The notes beneath the pieces were generated by a model. The model saw only the letters and a program-made list of their open reading frames with translations, had not been told where the DNA came from and did not search any database. This document shows, piece after piece, positions 24,576 through 33,347 of a stretch of 58,688 nucleotides of DNA. Position numbers and translations under genes: made by a program. Origin of the DNA: Methanofastidiosum sp. (lineage in GTDB: Archaea > Methanobacteriota_B > Thermococci > Methanofastidiosales > Methanofastidiosaceae); NCBI GenBank assembly GCA_020854815.1, contig JAHKLW010000022.1, positions 1 to 58,688 on the forward strand, in the 5' to 3' direction. Every line of letters starts with the position of its first letter. The first letter of the stretch is position 1.

Positions 24576-25844
24576 TTATTTAATAAAGTTTATTTTCTCT
24601 TCCTTACCGTTTAGGATAATATTTGTCTCATATGGTTTTGTTTGTGCAATTACCTTTCCATCCTTAATGACAATATATCTTCTAGCAACTAGCCTTATTG
24701 CATCGATTGCTGTTGGGGCGTCAAATACAACTAGATCTGCAGTGTTTCCTACTTTAATCCCATAATCATTTGCTCCAAATGCTTTGGCTGAATTTGTTGT
24801 GATCATTTCAATTAATCGCATCATTTCATTGTATCCGGACATCTGCCCATAGTGAACAAAAACAAATGCTGCTTGAAGAGGATCCCCAAGGCCCAGGGGA
24901 TACCAGGGATCCATTATTGAGTCATCAGCTATGCACACATTAATTCCCATTGCATCCATCTCTTTTACTCTGGTGTGCCCTCTTCTTTTTGGATATGTAT
25001 CAAATCTTGCCTGAAGAACAGAGTTGTCAAGAGGATTTGTGACCATATTTAACTCTGCTCTCTTGATCCACCCTAAAAGTTTGAAGGCGTATGCATTATT
25101 GTAAGAATGCATTGCAGTTGTGTGGCTTGCCGTTACTTTTCCGTGATAATTATTCTTTATTGTTTCAGCTGCTAGGACTTCAACAAATCTGGAATGATCG
25201 TCATCAGTTTCATCTATGTGAAGGTCAATCATTTTTCCAAGTTCTTTCCCTAAAGAAACAGCAAATATTGTGTCTTTTACTCCGTCTTCTCTTGTCCATT
25301 CATAATGAGGTATTCCACCAACTACATCAGCCCCTTTTTCCATAGCTTTCCTCATAAGCTCCTCGCCATCTGGATAGGAGAAAATACCTTCTTGTGGAAA
25401 GGCCACTATCTGCAAATCTATATACTCCTTGAATTCTTTCTTTAGGTCTAAAATAGCTTTGAACGCACTTAAGGAAGGGTCACAAACATCTACATGAGTC
25501 CTTACACGCGTAACACCATTTGCAATCTCCCACTTCAAAGCTTTCCTTACTCTAGCCTTTACATCTTCTTTAGTTAGACTTTTTTTTCTTTCAGACCATA
25601 TCTCAATTCCTTCTAGAAGAGAGCCACCTAGATTATATCTCGGTTCACCTACTGTAAGGGCAGCGTCCATATGCACATGTATTTCAACTAAAGGAGGTGA
25701 AACGAATCTTCCTTGTAGATCAATTTCTTCGTCACCCTTTGCACCTATACTATTCTTTATCTCTGAAAATTTTCCATCGTTAATCCCAATATCAACAAGA
25801 TGATTATTATCATATAATCTGGCATTTCTCAAAATTAGATCCAT
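24576..25844 (-). CDS. codA: Cytosine deaminase-like amidohydrolase
   Basis: 422-residue metal-dependent amidohydrolase resembling E. coli CodA along its length. Metal ligands EIHVHMD (H56, H58), the DLHIDETDDDHSRF helix (HxDE), SHTTAMHSYNNAYAFKL, NPLDNSVLQARFDTYPKRRG and CIADDSIMDPWYPLG with the catalytic Asp. It deaminates cytosine or related pyrimidines to salvage ammonia and uracil. CodA carries GHDDV where this has ADDSI, so substrate range may differ. The C-terminal strands (GNTADLVVFDAP) are intact. No permease is adjacent. It is divergent from trkH. Confidence 0.9.
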   Translation of the reverse strand: MDLILRNARLYDNNHLVDIGINDGKFSEIKNSIGAKGDEEIDLQGRFVSPPLVEIHVHMDAALTVGEPRYNLGGSLLEGIEIWSERKKSLTKEDVKARVRKALKWEIANGVTRVRTHVDVCDPSLSAFKAILDLKKEFKEYIDLQIVAFPQEGIFSYPDGEELMRKAMEKGADVVGGIPHYEWTREDGVKDTIFAVSLGKELGKMIDLHIDETDDDHSRFVEVLAAETIKNNYHGKVTASHTTAMHSYNNAYAFKLLGWIKRAELNMVTNPLDNSVLQARFDTYPKRRGHTRVKEMDAMGINVCIADDSIMDPWYPLGLGDPLQAAFVFVHYGQMSGYNEMMRLIEMITTNSAKAFGANDYGIKVGNTADLVVFDAPTAIDAIRLVARRYIVIKDGKVIAQTKPYETNIILNGKEEKINFIK

Positions 25845-25914
25845 ATACTCACCTCATAAAATTTATTTTCAGCTAATATAAATCTAATCTTAATAGTTCA
25901 AATTAAGATAAAGA

Positions 25915-25927
25915 AATATATATAAAA
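25915..25927 (+). promoter_or_regulatory. TATA promoter of the trkH-trkA operon
   Basis: AATATATATAAAAG-type box centred about 26-30 nt before the trkH ATG at 25951, with no SD before that ATG. The geometry suits a leaderless transcript. Confidence 0.45.
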
Positions 25928-25950
25928 GAAAATAAATGATTAAAAATTAG

Positions 25951-27279
25951 ATGGATAAAATCAATTTAGGAAAAATCTGGGATTATTTAACTCCAATTCA
26001 ATTACTTGTAATAGGATATCTTTCTATATCCATTATTGGCTCTGTTTTGCTTTCCCTTCCTATATCCTCATCATCTGGAATCTCTCAAAAGTTTATTGAT
26101 GCTCTTTTCACATCTACTTCTGCCTCAACTACTACAGGACTTATTGTTGAAGACACTGGTAGTTACTACTCAATTTTTGGTCAAGTAATAATAATGCTAC
26201 TTTTCCAGATTGGCGCACTTGGATACATGATTGGGGTTACACTTATGGTCTTGGGCCTTGGGGGAAAAATATCCATCACAGATAAAATGTTATTAAAAGA
26301 ATCTGTTAAGAAACCCACGACTTTGGATATGATATGGTTTGTGAAAGTAATAACAATAATTACATTAACTATTGAGGCATTAGGTGCCTTATTTCTTTCA
26401 ATCTATTGGGCAAAAGATTTTGGATTTATTAAAGGACTATATGTGGGAATTTTCCACTCTGTTTCTGCATTCTGTACAGCTGGATTTTCATTATTCCAAG
26501 ATGGGTTTATTGGATATCAAAACAGCATTATATTCAATGTAACTATCAGCATTTTATCTATTCTTGGGGCGGTAGGTTTCTTTGTTATCTATGATGTACT
26601 TAGATTTGCCAAAGCATCTTATAATAAAGAACAGAAGAAACTCGCAGTCTACACAAAATTTAGTTTTTTACTTACGGCACTTCTAATAGTAATTGGATTC
26701 ATTATTATTTTCTTGTCAGAAGGCGGTTCTGTAATTTTTTCCTTATTCCAATCAATATCTGCTTCAACTACTACGGGATTTAATAGCGTTGATATTTCCA
26801 TTATGGGATTGCCAAGTCTTTTTATTATGATGGTCTTGATGTTCATAGGCGCCTCTTCCGGAGGAACTGGAGGGGGTATCAAGACAAGCACTTTTGGCGT
26901 ATTGATTTTATTCACTTATTATCTTTTGAAAGGTAAAAAGGATGTAAATATATTCAAGAGATTAATAGCGTCAGAAAAAATTGAAAAGTCCTTTGGAATT
27001 TTTATAACTTCCATGATTTTTATTGTAGTTGCCCTCTGCATACTACTTTTCAGCGAGGAGTTTAGTTTCATTGCTCTTCTTTTTGAAGTAGTTTCAGCTC
27101 TCGGAACTGTTGGGCTTTCCGTTGGAATAACTCCTCACCTTAGTTCAGTTGGAAAACTAGTAATTATATCGCTTATGTTAATTGGAAGGATAGGCCCATT
27201 GGCTATTGGATTTTCACTTTTGGGCAAACAGAAGGAAATATCTTTTAAATATCCAAAGGCAGATATCTTTGTCGGATAA
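25951..27279 (+). CDS. trkH: Trk/Ktr potassium channel subunit TrkH (KtrB)
   Basis: 442-residue membrane protein with four pore repeats whose selectivity-filter glycines are visible: STSASTTTGLIVED, SAFCTAGFSL, SASTTTGFNSVD and SALGTVGLSVG. GGTGGGIKTSTFG follows the third repeat, the typical intramembrane hinge. Imports K+ under control of the soluble TrkA encoded next. It ends 14 nt before trkA. Confidence 0.95.
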   Translation: MDKINLGKIWDYLTPIQLLVIGYLSISIIGSVLLSLPISSSSGISQKFIDALFTSTSASTTTGLIVEDTGSYYSIFGQVIIMLLFQIGALGYMIGVTLMVLGLGGKISITDKMLLKESVKKPTTLDMIWFVKVITIITLTIEALGALFLSIYWAKDFGFIKGLYVGIFHSVSAFCTAGFSLFQDGFIGYQNSIIFNVTISILSILGAVGFFVIYDVLRFAKASYNKEQKKLAVYTKFSFLLTALLIVIGFIIIFLSEGGSVIFSLFQSISASTTTGFNSVDISIMGLPSLFIMMVLMFIGASSGGTGGGIKTSTFGVLILFTYYLLKGKKDVNIFKRLIASEKIEKSFGIFITSMIFIVVALCILLFSEEFSFIALLFEVVSALGTVGLSVGITPHLSSVGKLVIISLMLIGRIGPLAIGFSLLGKQKEISFKYPKADIFVG

Positions 27280-27292
27280 GAGAAGTGATTTG

Positions 27293-27955
27293 ATGAAACA
27301 GTTTGTAGTTATTGGTCTTGGAAATTTTGGGGTGAACGTTGCAACTGCCCTCCACAAACTAGGCAATCAAGTTCTAGTAATTGATGAATCTGAGAGAAAA
27401 GTAGAACAGATTAAGGAGTTAGTAACCCAAGCTATTGTTGCTGATGCGACTGATAAGAAGGTGCTAACAGAATTTGTGGATAAATCTATCGATGGGGCAA
27501 TAGTATGCATGAGAGATAACATTGAAGCCAGTGTAATGATTACTCTATATCTGAAGGATCTAGGCGTTGAAAAGATAATAGCAAAGGCGATAAATGAAGA
27601 CCATGGCCGTATTTTGGAACTAGTAGGGGCTACAAAGATAATTTATCCTGAAAAAGATGTTGCAATTGAACTTGCCGAAACCTTAACAACTCCAAACCTT
27701 ATCAATTGGCTTCCTGTGGAGCCTGACTATAAAATATTTGAGTTAAAAGCTCCAAAGGAATATGTAGGGAAGACTCTTGCAGAGCTAAAGCTAGACGATA
27801 ACTATGGGATCCAGGTAATAGCTGTAAAAGAAGGGCCAAAAGGACCTTTTCATTTAATCCCTGGAGGAAGCTTTACCATAACTGAAAATAGCTCTCTTGC
27901 CATAATAGGCAAAAATGAGGATATCGCTAAACTAAAATCAAATGATAAAATATAA
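27293..27955 (+). CDS. trkA: Trk potassium uptake regulatory subunit TrkA (KtrA)
   Basis: RCK protein. Residues 1-130 form an NAD(H)/ATP-binding Rossmann domain (FVVIGLGNFGVNVATAL, VLVIDESERKVEQI, VADATDKKVL). Residues 140-220 form a TrkA-C domain (VGKTLAELKLDDNYGIQVIAV). It gates the TrkH channel. The ATG at 27293 has AAGTGATTTG just upstream; the open frame extends upstream inside trkH, but the Rossmann start fixes this ATG. Confidence 0.95.
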   Translation: MKQFVVIGLGNFGVNVATALHKLGNQVLVIDESERKVEQIKELVTQAIVADATDKKVLTEFVDKSIDGAIVCMRDNIEASVMITLYLKDLGVEKIIAKAINEDHGRILELVGATKIIYPEKDVAIELAETLTTPNLINWLPVEPDYKIFELKAPKEYVGKTLAELKLDDNYGIQVIAVKEGPKGPFHLIPGGSFTITENSSLAIIGKNEDIAKLKSNDKI

Positions 27956-27994
27956 CAAATAACTTTTTATTTCTAAACATCCAATTATTACTGT

Positions 27995-28225
27995 ATGGAT
28001 GAAGAAGATAAGATTGTCCTTATGGGAATTGGAGCTTTCGGCGCCTTGGCTTATCTTGCCGTAAAAGAGATTCAGAAAAGAGAAGCTTTGGAAGAGCAAG
28101 GTGAATCTAAGTTATCGAACCAGGGTGATGCAATTTTTGAAGCAGGATATAACCTTTCTGAAAAAGAAGATATAGAAGTTCCAATATACAAAGATATTCT
28201 GGAACTTCTTTTTGGGAAGAAGTAA
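27995..28225 (+). CDS. Small hypothetical protein with one N-terminal membrane helix
   Basis: 76 residues. A short hydrophobic helix (IVLMGIGAFGALAYLAV, about 7-24) is followed by a charged, probably cytosolic tail ending YKDILELLFGKK. Not recognised. The ATG lies about 28 nt after CTTTTTATTT (27963-27972), compatible with a leaderless transcript separate from trkHA. Confidence 0.5.
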   Translation: MDEEDKIVLMGIGAFGALAYLAVKEIQKREALEEQGESKLSNQGDAIFEAGYNLSEKEDIEVPIYKDILELLFGKK

Positions 28226-28272
28226 ATTTATTAGTAGGAACTCTTTTAAGATACTTGCGATATACCCCTCCA

Positions 28273-29136
28273 ATGGATAAAAAGCAAATAGGCGTTCTGG
28301 CAATAGTTGGTGCAAGCGTCATGTGGTCTATAGAGCCCATATTTGCAAAACTTGCCTATGCCAATTCTAGTGTTGTCCAGACATCAGGTTTTAGGGCCAT
28401 ATTTGTCACGATAGTTGCTTTGATCTATGCCCTCACTACAAATGGAAGAAATATCAAGATCTCAAAGAAAGAGTTTTCTGTAATTTTCTATATAGCTGTT
28501 TTTGGAACGCTTGTTGCGGATTTATTATTCTATATTGCACTCACAAGAATTCCTGTTCTAAATGCAGTTTTAATTGGGCATCTCCAGCCTATCTTCATTA
28601 TATTAATAGGCTATTTTATCTTAAAGGATGAAAAACACTCAAAATATGATTATGCAGGCATATTCATAATGATATTTGGGGCGCTACTTGTCACCACACA
28701 AACAATACAAAATCTCCTTATCTTGAGAATAGGAACTGTTGGGGACCTATTAGTTGTGGGTGCAACTTTATCTTGGGCTACTACAGGGATAGTTGCAAGA
28801 AAGTACCTAAAGACCATGAACTGCGGAATAATCACATTTTATAGATTCTTGATTGCTGCCATATTCTTTTCAATCTATTTACTCTTCAGATCAGAGTTCC
28901 AATTTGGAAGTGTAAATCAGATAATAATTGGAATAATAGTTGGAGTCGGATACATTTTATACTATGAAGGTCTTAAAAGAATAAAAGCTGCTCAAGCTGG
29001 TGCTTTGGAACTATCAACACCATTTTTTGCAGCGCTTTTGGGGTTTGTTGTTCTTGGGGAGTTAGTAACACCCATGCAGATAGCAGGGATTCTTATTCTA
29101 TGCATTGGCGTTTATCTACTTTCAAAAAAGGAATAG
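28273..29136 (+). CDS. EamA/DMT-family transporter
   Basis: Ten-helix drug/metabolite transporter made of two EamA halves. Half 1 contains GASVMWSIEPIFAKLAY, RAIFVTIVALIYA and LLFYIALTRIPVLNAVLIGHLQPIF. Half 2 contains GDLLVVGATLSWATTGIVARK, GYILYYEGLKRIKAAQAGALEL and TPFFAALLGFVVLGELVTPMQ. Substrate unknown; relatives export amino acids or metabolites. ATG 28273 is preferred because TTTTAAGA near 28243 is about 26 nt upstream; the TTG at 28255 is an alternative. Confidence 0.88.
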   Translation: MDKKQIGVLAIVGASVMWSIEPIFAKLAYANSSVVQTSGFRAIFVTIVALIYALTTNGRNIKISKKEFSVIFYIAVFGTLVADLLFYIALTRIPVLNAVLIGHLQPIFIILIGYFILKDEKHSKYDYAGIFIMIFGALLVTTQTIQNLLILRIGTVGDLLVVGATLSWATTGIVARKYLKTMNCGIITFYRFLIAAIFFSIYLLFRSEFQFGSVNQIIIGIIVGVGYILYYEGLKRIKAAQAGALELSTPFFAALLGFVVLGELVTPMQIAGILILCIGVYLLSKKE

Positions 29137-29259
29137 GTTCAAATAAATAAGTTTTTATAGGCAAATTCCTTAATAATCTTGAATAAATATAGAATTCATA
29201 TCTGTAACTTTGTAAAAGTCTACATAATATTCAATTTATTGGTATATGGGGATATTTTT

Positions 29260-32010
29260 ATGAATAATGAGGCTAGAGCTAGAGAAGACATTGACAAGAT
29301 GCTTGTTGATTGCGGCTGGACTGTTCAGGATTATAAACTAATGGATCTTGGTGCTTCAAGAGGTGTTGCAGTAAGAGAGTTCCCACTCCTTACAGGAATT
29401 GCAGACTACCTCCTTTTTATTGATAGAAAAGCCTGTGGGGTTCTTGAAGCTAAAAGAGTCGGAATACCTTTAGGTGGTGTTGCAGATCAATCCATAAAAT
29501 ATGTTGGAGGTTTGCCTGAAGATATCCCATCTGTTGGCAATCCACTTCCCTTTGTGTACAATAGCACGGGGAAAGAAATTTCATTTGTTGACATGAGAGA
29601 CCCAAGGCGACGCTCGAGAAGAATCTTCTCTTTTCACAGACCTGAAACATTGAAGGAATTTCTATCTGATGAAAAGACGTTGAGAGGCAAGTTGCAAGAG
29701 ATGCCACCACTAATAACTTCTGGATTGCGAGATTGCCAGATTGAGGCAGTTACGAATCTTGAAAGATCATTTAGAGATACAAGACCTCGTGCATTAATCC
29801 AGATGGCAACAGGTTCTGGAAAAACTTTTACTGCAATTAGCTTTGTCTATAGGCTGATAAAACATTCAAATGCAAAAAGAGTGCTTTTCTTAGTTGATAG
29901 GACAAATCTTGGAAAGCAGGCCATGACAGAGTTTAGCCAGTATAGAACTCCAGATGATGGGAGAAAGTTTACTGAACTTTATAATGTTCAGCATCTCTCT
30001 TCAAACGTAATCGACCCCGCAAGTAGGGTTTGTATTTCAACTATCCAAAGAGTCTACTCGATGCTTAGGGGAGAAATCGAAATGGAGAGTGAAACTGAAG
30101 AGCAGTCACTTTTTGACCAAGATATCGATGGAACTCCAGTTGATGTTTGTTACAACCCTTTCATCCCAATTGAAACATTTGATTTTATTATAACAGATGA
30201 GTGCCACAGATCGATTTACAATCTCTGGAGGCAAGTTTTGGAATATTTTGATGCGTTTATTATTGGATTAACAGCTACACCTTCAAAGCAGACCCTTGGA
30301 TTTTTCAATCAGAATCTTGTGATGGAGTATAATCATGAACGGGCAGTTGCTGATGGTGTTAATGTAGGGTATGATGTTTATAGAATTAATACTGCAATAA
30401 CTGAGAAAGGGAGTAGTGTAGAAGCGGGATTTTACATTGATAAGAGGGACAGATTGACAAGGCAGGTTAGATGGGAATCACTTGATGAAGAATTCAAATA
30501 TGAAGGAAGGGACCTTGATAGGTCAGTTGTTGCACCTGACCAGATCAGAACTGTAATAAAAACATTCAAGGAAAGATTGTTTACCGAGATATTTCCGGGG
30601 AGAAAAACAGTACCTAAGACTCTAATCTTTGCAAAAGACGATTCCCATGCTGAGGATATTGTAAATATTATAAGGGAAGAGTTTGGCCAGGGAGATGAAT
30701 TCTGTAAAAAGATTACTTACAGAACTATGGGCGAGAAACCTGAAGACCTGATAGCAAGTTTCAGAAACTCTTACAATCCAAGGATAGCCGTAACTGTTGA
30801 TATGATATCAACTGGTACTGACATAAAGCCTTTAGAGTGCCTTATATTCATGCGAGATGTTAAATCAAGAGTTTATTTCGAGCAGATGAAGGGAAGGGGA
30901 ACAAGAGTGATTAATCCCACCGATTTGCAAATGGTAACTTCTGATGCAAGAAATAAAACTCATTTTGTGATAATAGATGCTGTTGGAGTATGCGAAACAG
31001 ACAAAACTGATTCAATGCCGCTTGAGAGGGCTAGGAATGTACCTTTAGAGAAGCTTCTTATGGGGATGGCTCTAAGAAAAAAGAACAAAGATATGATATC
31101 CTCCCTTGCAGGTAGACTCGCCAAAATTGAAATAGAAATGAATGAAAAGGAGAAACAGGAGATTCAAAAGATTGCTGGAAAGAACATGAACGAGATTGTA
31201 AATGAACTTCTTGATGCTGTTGATCCAGATAAAACTATTGAAACTGCATGTAAGATGTTCGATACGACTGAGCCCACAAAGGAGCAGCTGAACAAGGCTA
31301 CAGAAGAACTCCTAAACAAAGCAAGTAAGCCGTTTGATAATCCAAAGTTTAGGACGAAGATTATTGAGATAAAAAAGAAGAATGAGCAGATAATTGATAA
31401 TATCAGTAAGGATGAGATTCTATTTGCAGGATTTGATGACCTTGCAGCTGAAAAAGCAAGAATAATTGTAAATAATTTCAAGAACTTTATAGAAGAAAAT
31501 AAAGATGAATTAACAGCACTTCAAATTATTTATAGCAATCCATACCCAACAAGATTTCTAACTTATGATGCTATTAAGGAGCTTGCTGAGGCAATAGAAA
31601 AGCCGCCTTATTACCTTACAACGGATAAGTTATGGGCTGCATATGAGAAGCTAGAAAAATCTAAGGTGAGGGGTGCGGGGCCTCATAAATTACTTACGGA
31701 TATTGTATCTCTCCTAAAATTTGAACTTGGAGAAATTCAAGTCCTTGAACCTTTTTCGTATACGGTAGATAAGAGATTTGAAGATTGGATTTCGAAGAAG
31801 AAAAAGGAAGGCGTAACTTTTACCGCGGAACAGTTAGAATGGCTTAGAATGATAAAAGATCACATTTCTACTTCAATGAGTATTTCTAAGGATGATCTTG
31901 AACAGACCCCATTCCACAACAAAGGTGGACTTGTTAAGGCGAATAAAATCTTTGATGGAAAAATTGATAATGTCATGAAGGATCTTCAAGAAGCACTGGT
32001 GAGTAAGTGA
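29260..32010 (+). CDS. hsdR: Type I restriction enzyme subunit R (HsdR)
   Basis: 916 residues from the ATG at 29260 (GGGGATATTTTT before it). N-terminal nuclease domain with LLFIDRKACGVLEAKRVG, the D...ExK core (about residues 50-70). Superfamily 2 translocase motifs: QMATGSGKTFTAISF (Walker A, about 181-190), ITDECHRSIYN (DECH, about 313), IGLTATPSK, FAKDDSHAEDIV, VTVDMISTGTDIKPLECLIF and FEQMKGRGTRV. A helical C-terminal domain binds the methylase complex. The frame is open further upstream to a TTG, but conserved sequence begins at ARAREDIDKML. It is the first gene of hsdR-hsdS-hsdM; its stop overlaps the hsdS start as GTGA. Confidence 0.95.
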   Translation: MNNEARAREDIDKMLVDCGWTVQDYKLMDLGASRGVAVREFPLLTGIADYLLFIDRKACGVLEAKRVGIPLGGVADQSIKYVGGLPEDIPSVGNPLPFVYNSTGKEISFVDMRDPRRRSRRIFSFHRPETLKEFLSDEKTLRGKLQEMPPLITSGLRDCQIEAVTNLERSFRDTRPRALIQMATGSGKTFTAISFVYRLIKHSNAKRVLFLVDRTNLGKQAMTEFSQYRTPDDGRKFTELYNVQHLSSNVIDPASRVCISTIQRVYSMLRGEIEMESETEEQSLFDQDIDGTPVDVCYNPFIPIETFDFIITDECHRSIYNLWRQVLEYFDAFIIGLTATPSKQTLGFFNQNLVMEYNHERAVADGVNVGYDVYRINTAITEKGSSVEAGFYIDKRDRLTRQVRWESLDEEFKYEGRDLDRSVVAPDQIRTVIKTFKERLFTEIFPGRKTVPKTLIFAKDDSHAEDIVNIIREEFGQGDEFCKKITYRTMGEKPEDLIASFRNSYNPRIAVTVDMISTGTDIKPLECLIFMRDVKSRVYFEQMKGRGTRVINPTDLQMVTSDARNKTHFVIIDAVGVCETDKTDSMPLERARNVPLEKLLMGMALRKKNKDMISSLAGRLAKIEIEMNEKEKQEIQKIAGKNMNEIVNELLDAVDPDKTIETACKMFDTTEPTKEQLNKATEELLNKASKPFDNPKFRTKIIEIKKKNEQIIDNISKDEILFAGFDDLAAEKARIIVNNFKNFIEENKDELTALQIIYSNPYPTRFLTYDAIKELAEAIEKPPYYLTTDKLWAAYEKLEKSKVRGAGPHKLLTDIVSLLKFELGEIQVLEPFSYTVDKRFEDWISKKKKEGVTFTAEQLEWLRMIKDHISTSMSISKDDLEQTPFHNKGGLVKANKIFDGKIDNVMKDLQEALVSK

Positions 32011-33347
32011 ATGGTGAGCTACCCAAAGGTTGGGTTTGGACGAGCTTAGAAAATTGCGTTGATATTCTAGATAGTCAAAGAAAGCCAATTAATTCAGAAG
32101 AACGTCAAGAAAGGATTCTAAATAAAAACGAATCTGATCTTTATCCTTATTATGGGGCCACTGGACAAGTTGGTTGGATTGATGGATATATTTTTGATGA
32201 AGAACTTATTCTACTTGGCGAGGATGGTGCGCCTTTCTTAGATTTTACCAAAGACAAATCCTATCTCATTAAAGGTAAAACTTGGGTTAATAATCATGCT
32301 CATGTTTTAAGGGCTATAAAGGATATTAGTTTTAATTCTTATATTTGCCATTATCTTAATAGTTTTGATTATCGTAATTACATTACTGGGACAACTAGAT
32401 ACAAGCTTAATCAATCTCAAATGAGAAAAATAATGATTCCCCTCCCACCATTAGCCGAACAACAAAGAATAGTAAACAAAATAGAAGAGCTCTTCACAAA
32501 TCTTGACAAAGGTATTGAATCTCTAGAGCAAGTCAAATACAAACTTAAAATATATCGCCAAGCTATTTTGAAATATGCAATGGAAGGAAAACTCACTGAA
32601 AAGTGGAGAGAAAATAATAAAACATTTTTTGAGGAGTCTAATTCTTTTGATAATAAAGAAGTTATTGCATTTGAAATTCCAAGTAGCTGGAGATTAGTAG
32701 AATTAAAAGATGTATCAATTATAATATTAGGACAATCGCCACCCTCGTCTACATATAATGAAAAAAGAATAGGTTTACCTTTTTATCAAGGTAAATCTGA
32801 ATTTGGTTTAATCTATCCAACTCCAGTTAAGTGGTGTGCTTTTCCAAAAAAAATTGCAGAGAAAGGGGATGTCTTAATTTCAGTTAGGGCTCCTGTTGGC
32901 CCTACAAACATCTGCCCTGAAAAATCTTGTATTGGAAGAGGATTGGCTGCAATTAGAGGATTGGGGAATATCGATAATAAATTTATTTTTTACTTATTAA
33001 GGAATATTGAAAAGGATATTTCTTCCCAAGCTACAGGTACGACTTTTGAAGCAATTAGGGGAGATGTACTAAAAAAATTGATAATTCCACTCCCTCCTCT
33101 CGAAGAACAGCAAGAAATAGTTAACAGAATAGAAAAACTATTCTCTCTTGCAGACCATATAGAAGAAACCGTCAGCTCTAAGCTAGAACAGTCCAAAACT
33201 CTTCGCCAAAGCATCCTAAAAAAAGCTTTTGAAGGGCAGCTTGTTCCACAAGATCCTAATGATGAGCCTGCAGAAATTTTACTAGAAAAAATAAAAATGG
33301 AAAAGTTAAATAAAGGAAAAGCAATTCAGGAGAAGCTGGTACAATGA
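32007..33347 (+). CDS. hsdS: Type I restriction-modification specificity subunit HsdS
   Basis: 446 residues, starting GTG inside the hsdR stop (GTGA). Two target-recognition domains (about 5-140 and 222-365) each begin with the aromatic start (LPKGWVWTSL; IPSSWRLVEL) and end in a conserved spacer helix (LPPLAEQQRIVNKIEELF; LPPLEEQQEIVNRIEKLF). Each spacer is followed by a coiled coil with LRQSILKKAFEGQL-type sequence. TRD1 is very AT-rich compared with hsdR/hsdM, a usual sign of domain exchange. The bipartite DNA target cannot be predicted by eye. There is no recombinase or inverted partial hsdS nearby, so no phase-variation cassette. Confidence 0.94.
   Translation: MNGELPKGWVWTSLENCVDILDSQRKPINSEERQERILNKNESDLYPYYGATGQVGWIDGYIFDEELILLGEDGAPFLDFTKDKSYLIKGKTWVNNHAHVLRAIKDISFNSYICHYLNSFDYRNYITGTTRYKLNQSQMRKIMIPLPPLAEQQRIVNKIEELFTNLDKGIESLEQVKYKLKIYRQAILKYAMEGKLTEKWRENNKTFFEESNSFDNKEVIAFEIPSSWRLVELKDVSIIILGQSPPSSTYNEKRIGLPFYQGKSEFGLIYPTPVKWCAFPKKIAEKGDVLISVRAPVGPTNICPEKSCIGRGLAAIRGLGNIDNKFIFYLLRNIEKDISSQATGTTFEAIRGDVLKKLIIPLPPLEEQQEIVNRIEKLFSLADHIEETVSSKLEQSKTLRQSILKKAFEGQLVPQDPNDEPAEILLEKIKMEKLNKGKAIQEKLVQ

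Noticed and set aside
32007-33347. Invertible hsdS shuffling cassette
   Set aside because: No second partial hsdS, no inverted repeats flanking the recognition domains that I can see, and no recombinase gene nearby.
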